From: Nemertoderma westbladi
Lineage: Eukaryota; Xenacoelomorpha; Nemertodermatida; Nemertodermatidae
Reading direction: 5' to 3'
Assembly (NCBI GenBank): GCA_032718475.1
Contig: JAUCBJ010006079.1
Span: forward strand, 1-64,000
Length of the DNA: 64,000 nucleotides
This document shows, one piece after another, positions 52,425-63,701 of this stretch. The notes under the pieces were generated by a model. It saw only the letters and a list, made by a program, of their open reading frames with translations. It was not told where the DNA came from and did not search any database. Numbering within the stretch: position 1 is the stretch's first letter; each line of letters starts with the position of its first letter. Position numbers and translations under genes: made by a program.

Positions 52425-52634
52425 GGACAATTCGGTCCCAGACAATTCGGTCCCGGACAATTCGGTCCCGGACAATTCGGTCCTGGACAATTAGGTCCCG
52501 GACTATTCGGTCCCGGATAATTCAGTCCTGGACAATTCGGTCCCGGACAATTCGGTCCCGGACAATTCGGTCCTGGACAATTCGGTCCCATTTATTTAGT
52601 GTTTTGGGACCGAATTGCCGAGACCGAATTGTCC
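52425..52634. mobile_element. Foldback-like element built of 15-bp units, copy 2
   Basis: Eleven GGACAATTCGGTCCC-like units (52425-52589), a 16-bp spacer with AGTGTTT, then two inverted units (52606-52634). The outermost bases GAACCGG and CCGGTTC extend the inverted ends. Same unit and spacer core as 33476-33772. Confidence 0.75.
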
Positions 52635-52789
52635 GGTTCTAGGTAGGTCAATGGTTCGAATCTGGGTTGAAAAATTCATATTTTGGGCTGTTAAATTTTC
52701 TGTTTCATTTAATTAGGTATGCCAATGAGGTGCGTACAACACATGGAACGATGGGTTGGGCCAATCATAGGGTACTTAATAATTTATTG

Positions 52790-52990
52790 CTCCAATGTTC
52801 AGTTGGTTGAGCGCAGGGCCTGCAATCAATTGGTTGTAGTTTCAGCCCCGCCAGGGTCCACTCAGCCTTTCATCCACTGGGGTCGATAAAATGAGTACCA
52901 GTTAAATAACTGGGAGCAAATCATGGGATAGGAGTAGCGCCCACCCCTACCCTCGGGTAGCAGCTATCGAAAGAGGAGCCTTTGGGTCGC
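52790..52990 (+). mobile_element. tRNA-derived SINE
   Basis: The head has a box-A-like TTCAGTTGGTTGAGCGC and a box-B-like GTAGTTTCAGCCCC with tRNA spacing; the anticodon position reads GCA (Cys-like). The body includes CAGCCTTTCATCC..TGGGGTCGATAAAATGAGTACCAG, a block I recall from widespread invertebrate SINEs. Transcribed by RNA polymerase III. Exact ends and duplication not set. Confidence 0.65.
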
Positions 52991-53597
52991 CCCTGGCTTC
53001 GGCCGACTGTTTGCTTGCTTCTTGCAGCCATGGAATGTTATCGAAAGTTCTAGTTGATTCCATGCCTTTGATTTGCTATATAAGAGGCAGTTTGTCCTTC
53101 GGTTATCACTGTTAACTAACTAACTTGATTTCTAATCTTAGTTTAACTTGCAATATCACTTACTCTTAGTTATCTTGTATTATCTCTCTTACTTTAGTTT
53201 AGTCCCCTTTGTTATTTGTAAAGTTAAGTTTGATAAGTTTTGTAATTACGTTAATATACTGCAAACTCTTGACCATATAGTTTTGACGTATCTACCTTTA
53301 AGACAGCCAAACACTTCGGAGAATGGCTGCCTAGACCGTTAGGCCTCAGCAACGCAGGGAAAAGATGTCCACGACGCATTAAGAGCCCACATTATCTTCG
53401 CCCGCACCCATTTGAAAATATGACCTCTTGCCAGAAAGCGCCCACTTCAGAGGAAGGTAAGACTTTGTTTGACGCCCTTGCCTGCAGTAAGACCTTAGAT
53501 CAGGGTAAAGCGTGACGCCGTCCTGGGACGCCGTAAAATTTAGGATTAAATATCTCAGATTCAGACTGGAAAAAACCCCGGTCAACCTGTATCTCCT
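52991..53597 (+). other. Probable promoter region of the CR1-like LINE
   Basis: Contains TTGCTATATAAGAGG near 53077-53092 and no supported ORF. Its position relative to the 5' UTR resembles copy 1. Confidence 0.4.
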
Positions 53598-54749
53598 ACA
53601 GGTGCGAGCTGTTGCTGTTCGTCAGTACGCGCAAGTACACTTAGGTGGGAATAACACACTCTATAATTTGGTGATTTGCAGTACTGACAGTACAGTACCG
53701 GTTAGATTTGTAGGCCTTATAGTTTGACCGCCCTGTCTGATTCCAAAATATTTGATCAGGCAAGAGGCAGCTTTCTGCTACCGGCACATGTTTGGCTTAG
53801 GGAGGTTTACTATCATCCTACCACGCCCTTGCCACGTACTGATTGGTGTTTACTGCTAACCACCGCAGTAACAAAGTTCTAGAATAAATTGCATACCAGA
53901 TCAGCTAACATACGGTAGTAAATTAACACATATTCTCTTATCTCACAATCAGAATCTGGTATTAGTGCTGATCATGGGTGTAGTTACTAACACCGTAATT
54001 GCCCGGTTGAGTTGTGAATGAAGGAGGAGAGAGCCCTTTTGACGTCAGTTTGTAAGTATTGCGCCTACAGCGTGCGTCTAGCTTATTCGAGTATCTAGCG
54101 CCCGGTATTGTTATTTTGATTAAAATCACTAAAACCTAGTATAACGGCGATACACCAAAATTGTTTTACTCGTAACACACACACACACACGCGTCTTGAG
54201 ATCCACTAGCTACCATAGGCTTATCGATAAGAAGTTTCTGTAATTTCTGTAATTTATGTAATTCTGTAATTTGAGGTGATATTTAATATTTAGTTTTACA
54301 GCATAGAGGTTTTATTTTTTGGGGCACCCTTTTGAATGCTACTTTCCTGTCGACGATATTGTTTTCACTAGTGTTTGTTGACCCGCTAGTTCGTATATAA
54401 ACCATATAAATGAACCGCGGCAAGTTTACAGTATTTAGGTCCATTAACGATAGTTAGGATTCGCTGTGCGGGGATTGTTTTCCCGTGAGTTTGGTCTGTA
54501 TCTGTAGACTGTACATCTGCCTCACCGTTTATATGCCGGGAATCCTGTTTTGTCTAGTTTGCCCGGGCATTTGATTCGCCCACGTATTAGAATAGACATC
54601 AGGCTCCGTTCCTCGCCGGTAGTAGTTTGTGTACTTAGTATCTGTTTATTTAGATACCCTGGACTGGGATTTGTTGTCCGATACTGTACGAGCCTGTATA
54701 CACTGCTGGATCCTACAGTAAGGTATATTGTTACTAGGATCCAGTAGGC
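53598..54749 (+). mobile_element. LINE 5' region, copy 2
   Basis: Related to 37603-38460 as described there, and here it leads to ORF1. Includes an (AC)n run at 54177-54190. Confidence 0.55.
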
Positions 54750-55674
54750 AGTATACTACTGGACTTTTCAGATGCAGGAAGATGGAAGAGATGTGGTCCT
54801 CAACTCTCGGTCCTCTCTACCCTTGAGGAAATTGAGAAAGAACTAAAATCTCGAAATCTTTCTATTGACTTTGTGATGTCTGATACTGCACTAATTCCTT
54901 CCCTTGTTAAAGAGATTGAGGATCTGAAACGAGTGAATGATGATCTCAAAACTGATTTAGAGGAAGCGAAAATAGCAAACGATGACCTGGATCATTACCA
55001 GTGGCGTCTCAATGTATTCATCCATGGTGTTCCGGAGTCGATGGATCCGGCCATGGAGCGCACCAGGCTCTCAGCAATCCTTACTGAGTTTGAGCTTCTA
55101 ATGTCCAATGTCGATGTATACCATTGTCTGTGTTCGCCGATTTCCACCCGACCTAGTCGTAGTTCTGCTAGAGTTCCCGATTCTCGACCCCTAATCATCC
55201 TATTCCTTGGAAATGGACCGGCAACTTTTGCTTTAAAGAACAAGAAGAAGATAAACAATCTGGCTTTCCTTACCGAGCATCTAACCACGTGTGGGTACAA
55301 TCTTCTCAATGAGGCTCGGGAGCTAAAAAATCGTAATGTAATCCATTCTGCCTTTACAATTAACGGTAGCATCCTCATCAAAGTTTCGGATTCCAGCCGC
55401 ACTAAAAAGGTAAATAACAAAACAGAGTTGGAGCGGTTGGTTCAGGGTTCAGGTAGAGCTGTTCCTCTGTCCCTACCGCAGTAGACTCCCTCAGGCGCCC
55501 AGGCGGGTGGCCATCCTTGGCAGAGTGTTGGTCGCGGCCGCTCTGTCTCACCAGCTCTTTCTGATCCAAATCAATCTGTTAACGGCTCTCAGATCTCAAC
55601 AATTACCACCCCACCCGGTAGCGACTCTGCTCCACTGGTTAACTCGGGGTTCTTCACTCCCATCAATAACCTGT
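54750..55674 (+). pseudogene. CR1-like LINE ORF1 (coiled coil plus RRM-like)
   Basis: First ATG in the clear frame is 54876, but coding-like sequence (LSVLSTLEEIEKELKSRNL) runs in frame from about 54750 with no ATG. A coiled coil (IEDLKRVNDDLKTDLEEAK) is followed by WRLNVFIHGVPES, typical of the ORF1p RNA-binding domain, up to about residue 190. A TAG at 55482 interrupts; the frame then continues with a Ser/Pro-rich tail to a TGA near 55672. The family RNA-binding protein, damaged by one stop. Confidence 0.7.
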
Positions 55675-55684
55675 GATCTGTACC

Positions 55685-55926
55685 AAGATATGTACTCAGG
55701 TGGTTAGTTTAGCTGGTAATCAACCAGTTTTGTTTGTGTTACGGTAACTAATTAGCCATATGGTTCCAGGTTTTGTCACCTACTGTATCTCCTGTTTAGA
55801 AATCTTATCTTTGAAAACATATAAACTCTATTTTTAGGCTTAACGCTGAAAACGCTTCCAATTTATTTTTTTCCTTTTTTTTACACTATTATTATACCTC
55901 AAGTTCTATGATTATTATCAGTTTAA
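55685..55926. other. Interval before the piggyBac-like element
   Basis: AT-rich, no gene; probably the inter-ORF region of the LINE. Confidence 0.4.
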
Positions 55927-57479
55927 CCCTATAAAACCCGGGGGGGGGGGGGGGGTCAATATGACCGTTCCGTGCTTTTTTATTATAATTCTGAAACAAA
56001 CGCAGTTGGGAATCTGAAATTTTATGACTTTTCCTAAAAATCTATTGTCTTCCTAGTAGTGAAAACCGTTTTCAAAAATTTTGGGTAGTTTTCGAGTTAT
56101 TGCAACATTTTTTAACCCTACTTTTGGCACTTTTTTTGAAACGTTTTTTGAAAATTACATTTTATTAAATATTAATTGTAACATCTCTATTTTTGATTTA
56201 CACCGGTTTTTTGGTGTTAGCAATTGGATGGAATTTATATAAATTTATTTAGAAATTTCAAACTTGTTTTTTTCGGCGGGTGTTAAATTTTGGTGCCCGC
56301 ACCAAATTTTGAAATATGTCAATTTTGTAAATTGATTGTTTGAAACTTGTTTTTTACGCAATTTGGGTTTTTTGGGGTTCTGGTTTCGATGAAATATATA
56401 CGAGTTGCACCAAGCGTATCAAACTTGTATTTTTCGGGCTGTGTGCAAATTTTGGTGCTAACACAAAATTTTGAAAATCCATTCAATAGATAAAATTGCT
56501 TGTGACAATTTATTTCTAGCATTTTAGAGGTTTATGGCTGTTCTGAATTCAATGGAATATATAATTATCCAACTAGACATCTCAAACTTGTATTTTTCGG
56601 AAGTGGGTGCAAAATGTGGTGCTAGCAGCAAATTTTGAAAACCATCAAATATATCAATTGATTGTGTCATCTTGTTTCTTGCGTTATACGGGTTTGTTAG
56701 GGTTCTGAATTCAATGGAATCAGTAAAAATTTCATAAGAGTTTTCAAACTTGTATTTTTCGCCGGTGGGTGAAAATTGTTGTGCCAGCACCAAATTTTAT
56801 AAAATGAGTAAATTGATCAGTAGATAGTATCATATTGTTTCTTGCGTTATACGGGTTTATGAGGGTCCTGAATCCGATGGAATCAATAAAAACAGCACTG
56901 GACATCGCAAACTTGTAATTTTTGGTGATGGGTACGAAATTTGGTGCTAGCACCAAAATTTGCCAAATTACGCCGAAAAATACAAGTAGCAATGATCTGG
57001 CATATTTTAAATGTATTCCATTAGAATCAGCGCTGAAAATGTGAATTTATAGCATCGTATAAGTGAATTAAAAATTTTGTGTTCTAACTGAAAAGTGCTG
57101 GTTACTTGTTTTTTTCATTTTTTTCCTACGCATAGAGGACTAAACAGCCATTTATGGTAATCATATCATTTTTAATTATTTTCCAATGTATTTTGCGCCC
57201 CAGAAAACCTGTATTGAAAAACAATTAACCGAAAAATGTAACTTTCAAATTTTGTGAAAATTGTGCACTACTTGTAATTTTGGGGCTGCAATATTACCAC
57301 CCCAGTACTTTTTTTCGAAAATTTTTTTTTTCGGTCGGATCCAGACTAGTGATACCTACGTACAAACAAAAAATCAGACGTTTTCGTTAATATTTGTAGA
57401 TTTTAGAGGGAGAGGTCAATATGACCCCCCCCCCCCCCCCGGTATTTGTACAGCATTTTATAGCCCGGTACTAATAGGG
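55927..57479. mobile_element. Non-autonomous piggyBac-like element with G-run inverted ends
   Basis: Flanked by TTAA (55923-55926 and 57480-57483). The ends read CCCTATAAAACCC and, inverted, CCCTATTAGTACCGGG. Next to each end stands a G run (16-18 bp; C run as read at the right) followed by GGTCAATATGACC or GGTCATATTGACC. TTAA plus CCCT ends are piggyBac hallmarks. The interior consists of about 130-160 bp modules with TTTGGTGCTAGCACCAAA-type palindromes and CCGAAAAATACAAG. No transposase. A partial inverted copy is at 27688-28880. Confidence 0.75.
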
Positions 57480-57689
57480 TTAATGTAATAATAACTAAAA
57501 ATTAAATTATATACCCTAGCGGTACTTTATATGTATATGATCCATGTACAACACCTACTTTCGCAAATGGTACTTGGAGTATAGATTAAGTTATATATTG
57601 ATGCTTGAAGTTAATAATGTCGTGCAGTTAGTAATATACTGACTACATTTTATCTTTTAAACTACTGTATCTTTGCCTTGGTTAGTGCC

Positions 57690-60046
57690 TCATCATTTTC
57701 TCCCAGACAAATTCAACAGTCTGTCAATTGTACTATCATTTTAGCCAACCCCTTTCAGCTGCCATCTCTTGTGGATGATGGCTGCGGGTTTTGCTATACC
57801 CGTATTTGCCTCCGCGAGGCCCACTTTCACTGCCCACTCTGTGGTTTATCCTTTCATTTTCAATGTGGCTCCCATATTCCAACCTCAGATTTCGAATCAA
57901 ATCTATTGGTGCTTTCACTGTTTACATGAAACTTTTCCCTTCTCTGGAATTCCTGACAATGATCTAGACATATTTTATGATAATCTGGATAATATTAATA
58001 ACAACGTCTCTGTAGACGAGGTAAGCAATTACTTTGAAAGTATTAACCCGGATGGTAATATAACATGATACCTGACCACAAATGAGTATTTTAATTTCGA
58101 CAAATTTGATACTTTGTACAAATCCTGTGACCACCCATTGTCTGTGTTTCACTTAAACTGTCTCAGCCTCCCTGCCAATTACTCGGAAATTTCCAACTTT
58201 TTTGAAACTCTTGAGTCGAGGTTTGATATTATTACTTTCAGTGAAACTTTTCTGACCGATAATATTGAGCTGGGCCCACTTAGCTTTGCTGCTTATACCT
58301 CTCCTTTCTGTGATTTTCGGGATTCAATGAAACCTCGTGGTGGCACTGTGATTTACTTTCGTAATGAATTGGATGTCACTGAGAGGAGTGACATTAAGAT
58401 TATTGGACCGGAAAATAAGTGGATCCAGGTCAATCATCCACATTCCAAAAAACCGCTAATAGTAGGTTGTATTTACCGTTCACAACAAGTTGACACTAGT
58501 ATTTTTATCTTGAACCTCGATTCAACGCTGCATACTTTGGCTGATAAAAATTATGATGTTATCGTTACAGGAGATATTAATATTGATGTATATGGGGATA
58601 ATGCGACCACCATTAATTCCCAGGATTATTTAGCTGCTTTGTCCTCCAATGACTCAGCTGATGGACAAACCAACCAGAATAACTCCCTTCTCTCGTACTC
58701 TAATCGATCACATTAGTACAAACATTAAATCTTCCTTGTGTCACCATGGTGTATTCCTTCATGAAATTGGCACATCTGACCATTTAGCTACTTTCATTTT
58801 GCTATCTGAATATAACACTTATTTTAAACCTGAGAGTTCAAAGACTAGTTACGATTTCTCTCAGTTTAATAAAAATAATTTCATTGGCAGCTTAAATAAT
58901 CCTGATTTGTGGACTTATATGAGTCTGAATGTCCCCTCTACAGACCGCTTCAATTGCTTTTATAAGGATTTCCAAAATATTTGTTCTCATCATCTCCCGA
59001 CCAAAATAATAACAAAAAAAGATTTACCTACGAAACCGTGGCTTGAGGCATTACTTCTGACTGATATTAAACAGAAAGGCTATTTATACACAAAATTTGT
59101 TTCAAACCCATCTGAGTATATTCTTACGGCATATAAAAAATATAGGCTTGCTTACTTCTCTTCTAAGTGCAGCTGAAAAACAATATTATTCAAAAGAATT
59201 TGTGAAAAATAAGTTGAGCATAAAAAAACCTGGCGTACTATAAACTCTCTGTTATTCATCGCGGGAAAAATCTCTCACTTCCCAAAAAACTAGTCTTCAT
59301 TGATCATAAAGTAACTCTTACAGATCCGAAAGACATAGCAAACGAATTAAATAACTTTTTCACCACCATCGGTCCGACTTTTGCCGCTGCTGTACCTAGT
59401 TCCACACGCTGACCCATTAACCGAGGCATCCATAGTAGGGGTGGGCGTTAGACAGTTAACCTTGACATCCCCGGTCAAGGTTCAATATAATATTTTACAT
59501 CTCAAGGAAGATTCTGCCTCTAATGATAATTTCCCTATCAAATAACTTAAATTTGGCGCAAATCCCCTATCATTACATTTGGCTACTCTAATAAATCTTA
59601 GTTTTACCCAGGGCTTTTATCCCAGTCTACTTAAGATTGCAACGGTGATTCCTGTATATAAGGTGTATATATTCTTGTCCTCTGAACCCATCTAACTATA
59701 GGCCGATCTCATTGCTTTCTGTTTTCAAAAAACTATACGAAAAGCTGAATAATGATCAAATTGTTTCTTACATAGAACGTTACTGTATTTTTGTTGCTGT
59801 TCTTAATATTGTAGAAAATATTCGTACCGCCTTAGATAATAAAGAATCCACTTCAGTTGTATATATAGACCTAACGAAAGCTTTCGACTCTTTGGACATA
59901 GGAATTCTTCTGAAGAAACTTTGATCGCACGGTATCCGCGGGACTCCTCACTCTCTACTTACAGATTACCTATCTGAACGTTCCCAGTTTGTTTCCATAA
60001 CTAATATCCACTCCTCCATCAAATCGGTCACCTGTGGAGTACACCA
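57690..60046 (+). pseudogene. CR1-like LINE ORF2: zinc finger, endonuclease, RT N-terminus
   Basis: N-terminal treble-clef/PHD-like finger (CGFCYTRIC, HFHCPLCGLSFHFQC, WCFHCLHETFPFSGI; 57780-57940), then an endonuclease (FHLNCLSL near 58150, ITFSETFL near 58240, GDINIDVYG near 58570, TSDHLATF near 58770). The EN-RT linker follows to 59176, and RT blocks in shifted frames: PISLLSVFKKL near 59705 and VVYIDLTKAFDSL near 59855, then CGVHQG near 60040. Many stops. It is interrupted at about 60050 by an RTE-like fragment. Confidence 0.8.
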
Positions 60047-60055
60047 AGGAGCTAA

Positions 60056-60487
60056 TGCTGGGCTATAACTGCTGAGGACACAAAATCTTTGGATGGCACA
60101 TTCACAAGAATGCTACACCGGGTTCATTGTATCAAGTAGAATGCACACATCTCCAACCAGACAATATATAACATTGGGGGTCCCGCATTGGTTCCTCCAA
60201 GCTTGACACTAGAACAAAGTCGCCTCCACTTTGCAGGACATTGCTTTCGCCGTGAGAACCAGCCAGTGCATAATCTTGTGCTTTGGCAGCCTCATGGAGT
60301 GAATAAGCATGGTGGACATGACAGCCCATGACTTTCTTGAGAGGCATCTTAAAGGACACTGGCCTTGAAGATGCGGATGATCTAGCAAATGTCATGCGTG
60401 ATAGGAAGTTGTGGCGGCGCAATTTTGTCGACAAGCCGGCACAGCATTCTTAAAAATACAGCTGCAATGCAGCATGTCGATCCTAGT
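60056..60487 (+). mobile_element. RTE-like LINE 3' fragment, diverged
   Basis: Matches about 11165-11588 of the full-length element, with more substitutions, a 6-bp insertion and premature stops, so older than the other copies. The host LINE RT continues after it. Confidence 0.9.
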
Positions 60488-60700
60488 ATTATACCTCAAG
60501 TATATTTTTTAGGACCACTTCTATTCCTCCTATATATCAACTATTCCTCCTATATCAACGACCTACCAAATTCCAGTAAACTTCTAAACACTATATTTGC
60601 TGATGATACCAGCCTTAACAATACTGTTAAAGCTTTTGCAGCTAAAATATCCCCCTTTTTACATAATGCGCTGGTTACTCTAAACCTTAAAAACCCTTAA
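60488..60700 (+). pseudogene. CR1-like LINE ORF2: RT catalytic part
   Basis: The RT resumes with LGPLLFLLYIN, a 20-bp internal duplication, SYINDLPNSSKL and FADDTSLNN (catalytic FADD near 60600). It ends at a TAA at 60698 without a thumb or tail. Confidence 0.75.
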
Positions 60701-61393
60701 GAACTTTTATATTTTTATGAACTGATATAAACTTACTCCCTCCAGCGTTTATTCTAAGTATAGAGCCTTATCATACACTCTTAGAGAAACCCAGCTGCTG
60801 AGATTACGAAATCACCAGCCATTGGACAGTATTCTCTTTGTTCCCCTACCTCTGTGTTATTTACCGTCCAATCAGTATACCTTCCCTTCTACATCACGCC
60901 ATAGCCTGAATTACCGGATCCCTTGGTTATGGATTGGTGGCATGGTTACTGATTCCTAATTGGAAGTTCTGACGGATACCATAGGTTCAACAGCATTCGA
61001 TGTGATTCATGCCTTGTTGACTACTTCAGGCATGGACATTACTGCAACCCTTCAGTGTGAGTGTTTATACATTTCCTGACTTTTCGCCCAGAATCACTAG
61101 CGGCTAGAGAGACACAGAATGCAAATCTATTAAACTTTTACATTCTCATTTAACACCCACCCACATGTCCATCCACTACTTCTGATTTGCACTGCAACAC
61201 ATCCTGACTGATGATATCGCCGCAACACCACATTTTATACTGTTTTATGCTGTTATGATATATTGTAATTTGTAACATATTGATTAATGCTAATAGTTGG
61301 AGAATACTTACGAATAACCGGTAGATCTCTTGGTTTTCATGATTCATTGAGGTAAGAGGAGGGGAATACTATTCCGATAAAGCACCCAAAATG
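60701..61393. other. Unassigned stretch
   Basis: No supported gene, RNA or terminal repeat. Confidence 0.45.
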
Positions 61394-63250
61394 CTTTGAT
61401 ATCCTGAACAACGTGACCCGTAAACACCTCGCTTCCTCCATCCTACACGGCTCCATGGGCTATGAAACCTTAGCACAGTGGAAAGTGCTACCAGTCCAGG
61501 AAAGCAGGAGTAATATTTGGGATATCGCGGAAAACAAAGTAGTATTAGCGTCGCAACAACTACTCCATAACCAATGCAGTCAGACATTCAGTCCTTGGGC
61601 TTAGGCCTAAACAGCCTAAACCCAAATATATCCCGATAAAACCGGACCCAAAGTCAAATCCTGACGCAGGGCAGTTCGTGGTACAGTGGTCGGTGCGTAC
61701 CCGTATAGCTGCTATCCAAGCCTCCCATGGCGAGAGCTCCGACGACACAGAGGCGAGGAGCAAACTGCAATCTTCTAAGAGACGTCACGATGTCTTGTTA
61801 GAGGAGGAAAACCTCCCCTCTATGAGCACGGCCCTAAAACCAGTCGTCTAAACGGACTCGCGGGCCAGAGGTTGAGCCACCGCGGGTACTGGAGGCTCAC
61901 CCTATAACCTCTATCCAGCGGACTATAACCCGGGAGTTGCCATGGAAAGCACCGGTGATCGACATACCCGCTGATTTGGATTGCTCGGAGCTACTAATAA
62001 GCGCATTACCGGAACTTGACTTCTACTATGATGTGACGATATGACTTCCGAAATGCTATGGATTTTCCAAAGTAAATTTTACAGTTCCAGGATATACGCC
62101 TAAGGTATTGGACCAGTATAAACCGGACATCTGAGATGACGATACCTGGGTCCCTCCCACCGTTGTCCTCGCAAACTTTGTCAACCCACAACCGGTAAAG
62201 TTGGCTGATGGCACTGGTACGAATAGAGACTATTTGGAATCGATAAACCCCATTGATATTCGAACCACCTTCAACGAGTTTCAGGTGACGGTCACCCAAC
62301 CAGTCGAATGGGAAGAGGATGTCACCAACCTCCAACTTCCCATGGAAGGGGGCAAGGGAAAGGACCCTAAACTTCACCAAACCTTACAAGGAAAAATCCG
62401 CAAGTCCAGGGAAACTCGGTTGTCTCAACTCAATAAGATCTATAAGACGCAAATGATGGAAAGGGTCGCCCAGAAGGCCCCTATGGTTCACAGAACATTC
62501 TGCAATCTAAACATGTTGACACCGCTTCCCCTCGGCCGCTATTGCACCGTTTGCGGCAATGGGGAGAACTTCTGCAAACCTCCGGGCGTGGAACCCCATC
62601 AAAATGGAAAACCGGGGGTCAAAATCCCTGGAGCGTGTGCTGTGCATGGGTGAAGTTGGGAATGGTTCCTTTCTGTTCCTGGTGAAAAATCCGGGGACAC
62701 AACACCGCCTGCTGCCCCGATATGCTCACTCATTGGGAAAGTTGTATACTGCGAGGTCACCACTCGAAGGCTATGGCCTCAAAGAACCGATAGTATTGGG
62801 CCGACCTTTTGATAACGGAACAGATACGGCGATACGAGGAACTTGAGTATCTTCCGAATCTCCATTCGAAACTAAAATGGAGAGTGGAGAAAGCGGGTAG
62901 AAACAAGTGTTACGATATCCGACACGGCGTATTCACCTTCCCCACCAATCCTTGCAACTTCACAATGAGACGATGCGATACCCCTGACCAATATCGTTTC
63001 ACCTACAAAGCGCTTATATTCAAGGCCACACACCCTGAAGTTGGGCTGATAGCCGTACAAACATGGCTACTCCAATATATACCCGGACAACCCTGGGTTT
63101 GGTTAACCGACTGAACGGCGACTGATTGGGAAATTAACTATATTCCCCATCCTAATCCTGGGGCCGTGATTCCCACGGACACTGGGAGTCGAAATCTGGA
63201 TCAGCAGTTCCTGCTAGAAAGTATACCGTCTATGGCCGCCACCCAATAGC
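61394..63250 (+). pseudogene. Unrecognised decayed long protein
   Basis: A chain of plus-strand frames that pass from one to the next: 61413-61604 (RKHLASSILHGSMGYETLAQ), a second frame to about 61850 (PKYIPIKPDPKSNPDAGQF), then LLISALPELDFYYDVTI and 62100-62653 (VLANFVNPQPVKLADGTG, MMERVAQKAPMVHRTF, CTVCGNGENFC), and 62809-63114 (YDIRHGVFTFPTNPCNFTM, AVQTWLLQYIPGQPWVWLTD). Low codon noise within pieces suggests one gene of 550 residues or more with several lesions. I do not recognise the family; it might be a structural protein of a mobile element. No catalytic motif is visible. Confidence 0.4.
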
Positions 63251-63296
63251 AGTAGGAAGTGATTGACAAGTCACCTTCAAAACTATATCCAGGCAC

Positions 63297-63412
63297 CAAT
63301 ATTAATTAGTCTATATTATTGAGTAATTATATCTAATATTGTTCGAATGTGAAACAATATTAATTGGTCTATTACATTGGGTAATTATATTTAACATTGT
63401 TTGAACATAAAG
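63297..63412 (+). repeat. 58-bp tandem duplication
   Basis: Two adjacent copies starting CAATATTAATT.GTCTAT and ending GAA.AT.AAA. AT-rich, noncoding. Confidence 0.75.
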
Positions 63413-63701
63413 TCTCTGCCCAGAAGTCCATCCGCGTGCAGGTGATAATTAGGGGTCAACTCCATATTGACCCCACAGCAGGCTATAAGGGGCGCATCTG
63501 GACTAAAACTCAAGAATTTTCACTCTGCCTCAGGCATAACTGTTGAGCCCTGCTCCTCAGTACAGCAGAGGTCCCTGGCCTAGAAGTCAGCTATGTTCCG
63601 AGTTGGGGCCGTCTTTGTTGCTGGATCGGGCCTACGAAAGGCTCCAGTAACTTAAGACGATTCCGCCATTGGACGGCTGTACTATCTGGCCTAAAAGCCA
63701 G
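63413..63701. other. Unassigned stretch with possible LTR-like features
   Basis: Contains a TATA-like GGCTATAAGGGGCG (63482-63495) and an imperfect duplication of TGGCCTAGAAGTCAGCT (63578 and 63686 areas). No gene supported. Confidence 0.35.

Noticed and set aside
52645-52668. Box-B-like GGTTCGAATCTGG after the second foldback-like element
   Set aside because: No box A or cloverleaf upstream; a lone B box is not enough for a tRNA gene.
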